Made by a program: the position numbers and the translations under genes
Assembly (NCBI GenBank): GCA_016648135.1
Contig: JADDOH010011062.1
Location: forward strand, 1 to 64,000
From: Agrypnia vestita
Taxonomy: Eukaryota > Arthropoda > Insecta > Trichoptera > Phryganeidae
Length of the DNA: 64,000 nt
Reading direction: 5' to 3'
Notes under the pieces: generated by a model
What the model was told of the DNA's origin: nothing
The model's database searches: none
What the model saw: only the letters and a program-made list of their open reading frames with translations
Shown here: positions 63,026 through 64,000 of the stretch, piece after piece
Layout: each line of letters opens with the position of its first letter
How positions within the stretch are numbered: position 1 is the stretch's first letter

Positions 63026-64000
63026 TTAAAATATTTTTTCGTTAATTTGATTTTTCTGTACTTCTTTTCTAATTGATTAATAAAGATTTGTTTAATTATG
63101 AAAAAGTCAAACTAAATGCTCTTAAAAATTATAATGTCTTAGTAAAAATATCGCATTTTTACTGTTACTTGAAGAGACTCGGTTTGAAAAGATTTTTTTT
63201 AAATTAAAAAAAAAAACGTCTTTTGTAAAAAATATTTTTTGTTTACTAAGAGATTTAATTATGCGAGAATGTCTTAAATATATGTAATATGTCTTAATAT
63301 ATGTAATATATATAATATGTCTTAATTCATCTTTGTATTATAATTTGATACTTTGTGGTTATACGCAAATACATTTCTAGGTTCATTAATTAAAAATTGA
63401 AATGGGAAGTTTAATCTTTTTATGATCCGTTTAATATATCATTTGTTTATTTTGAAAATAAAAGCCTTGATACTAAAATCATATGGCTAAAGTTCACCGT
63501 CACGCCAGTAGCGTTACTATCCAGAATAAAATACACGGTAAACCTTTTTTTATTAGAATAACAAGTTAGGTTATAATAGTGATTGTTAACCCATCAATAT
63601 TAACCCACAACACCCTAAAATAGGGGGGACCCTAAAATAAACGAGACGTAGATACTTATTTGTGTATTTATTCGTAAAGTTCCTATGAAAAATCTGTAAA
63701 ATGTTATTTTTCTAGGAATATTGCCGAAATCAAATTAAATTATTAATTTAATGTGTATTTCAATTTTTTATTCCGTTGACGGAGAACTGTCATTGACGAA
63801 AATTGTAGTTTGTCTTCCAACGCAAGGTATACAACACAGCACGTATTTTTTTATGTATCCCAAAGAAGTATAGCTTCTAACGCGCGTACATCACAAAAAA
63901 CTCAAAATCGTCGATTTGTGGGTTGCGATATTATTCGTAAAAGCCGTCGATATATTATTCACATCCATTAAAAAATCTACAAACTGCTTATTTCTCTCTT
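63026..64000. other. AT-rich end of the window
   Basis: Short shared blocks only: CTAAAATAAACGAGACGTAG ... GTAAAGTTCCTATGAAAAAT (63640-63692; compare 48880) and CCAAAGAAGTATAGCTTCTA with CGCGCGTAC (63869-63888; compare 33209). No gene recognised. Confidence 0.4.

Noticed and set aside
1..64000. CRISPR array, rRNA genes, bacterial operons or viral genomes
   Set aside because: No regularly spaced short repeats with unique spacers, no rRNA-like blocks, no closely packed frames with ribosome-binding sites and no viral coding regions were seen.

Overview
The window looks like non-coding genomic DNA from an insect: intergenic, or long introns. It is AT-rich (about one third G+C by eye) and crowded with decayed transposable elements. 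The assignment rests on the element types: jockey/CR1- and RTE-like LINE tails, tRNA-headed SINEs, hAT and mariner elements, a Helitron-like family and Penelope-like fragments. Their overall flavour recalls lepidopteran or hemipteran genomes, but no host gene is present to settle the order. I found no intact host protein-coding gene, rRNA, convincing functional tRNA, CRISPR array or bacterial-type operon. Almost every longer open frame is part of, or antisense to, a retrotransposon.

Layout. 1-7 kb: duplicated unclassified repeats, a SINE, and LINE 3' ends, including two copies facing apart at 4.4-5.6 kb and a tandem pair at 5.7-6.5 kb. 7-10 kb: quiet AT-rich DNA, then GC-rich islands (8.15 and 9.0-9.6 kb) and a hAT element. 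10-15.5 kb: LINE tails of four families, foldback elements and a 234-bp hAT MITE. 14.2-17.3 kb: a 3-kb interval bounded by foldback termini, holding a chimeric LINE, a CRE-bearing repeat and an LTR remnant. 18-20.6 kb: a hAT-like element, a Helitron-like element with a tRNA-like module, and two MITE types. 21-29 kb: LINE tails (one keeps a reverse-transcriptase FADD motif), a solo LTR, and a second copy of the hAT family seen at 9.7 kb. 30-37 kb: a Penelope-like endonuclease fragment, a hAT element, SINE and Helitron copies, and a full-length but frameshifted mariner. 37-44 kb: LINE tails, a better Penelope-like fragment, MITEs, and a 0.5-kb near-perfect palindrome. 44-51 kb: MITEs, a second CRE-bearing repeat next to a GC island, a third copy of the 9.7-kb hAT family with an 8-bp target duplication, and a solo LTR. 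51-58.9 kb: a pogo/Tigger-like transposase fragment, a three-level nested insertion at 52.9-54.4 kb, and more LINE and Helitron pieces. 59-64 kb: a 1.35-kb hAT element, a 1.1-kb foldback palindrome flanked by TTAA, a SINE and a tRNA-like module.

Best candidates for something unusual: (1) a short motif, CTGANGA + one nucleotide + hairpin + GAAA, found at eight sites in several unrelated contexts with compensating stem changes and resembling part of a hammerhead ribozyme core; one copy lies just downstream of a Penelope-like endonuclease. (2) A Helitron-like family whose longer members carry antisense tRNA-like modules. (3) Two long, well-matched palindromes (0.5 and 1.1 kb) whose transcripts would fold into long double-stranded RNA. 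(4) A nested insertion whose target reading frame is restored exactly when the inner element is removed.
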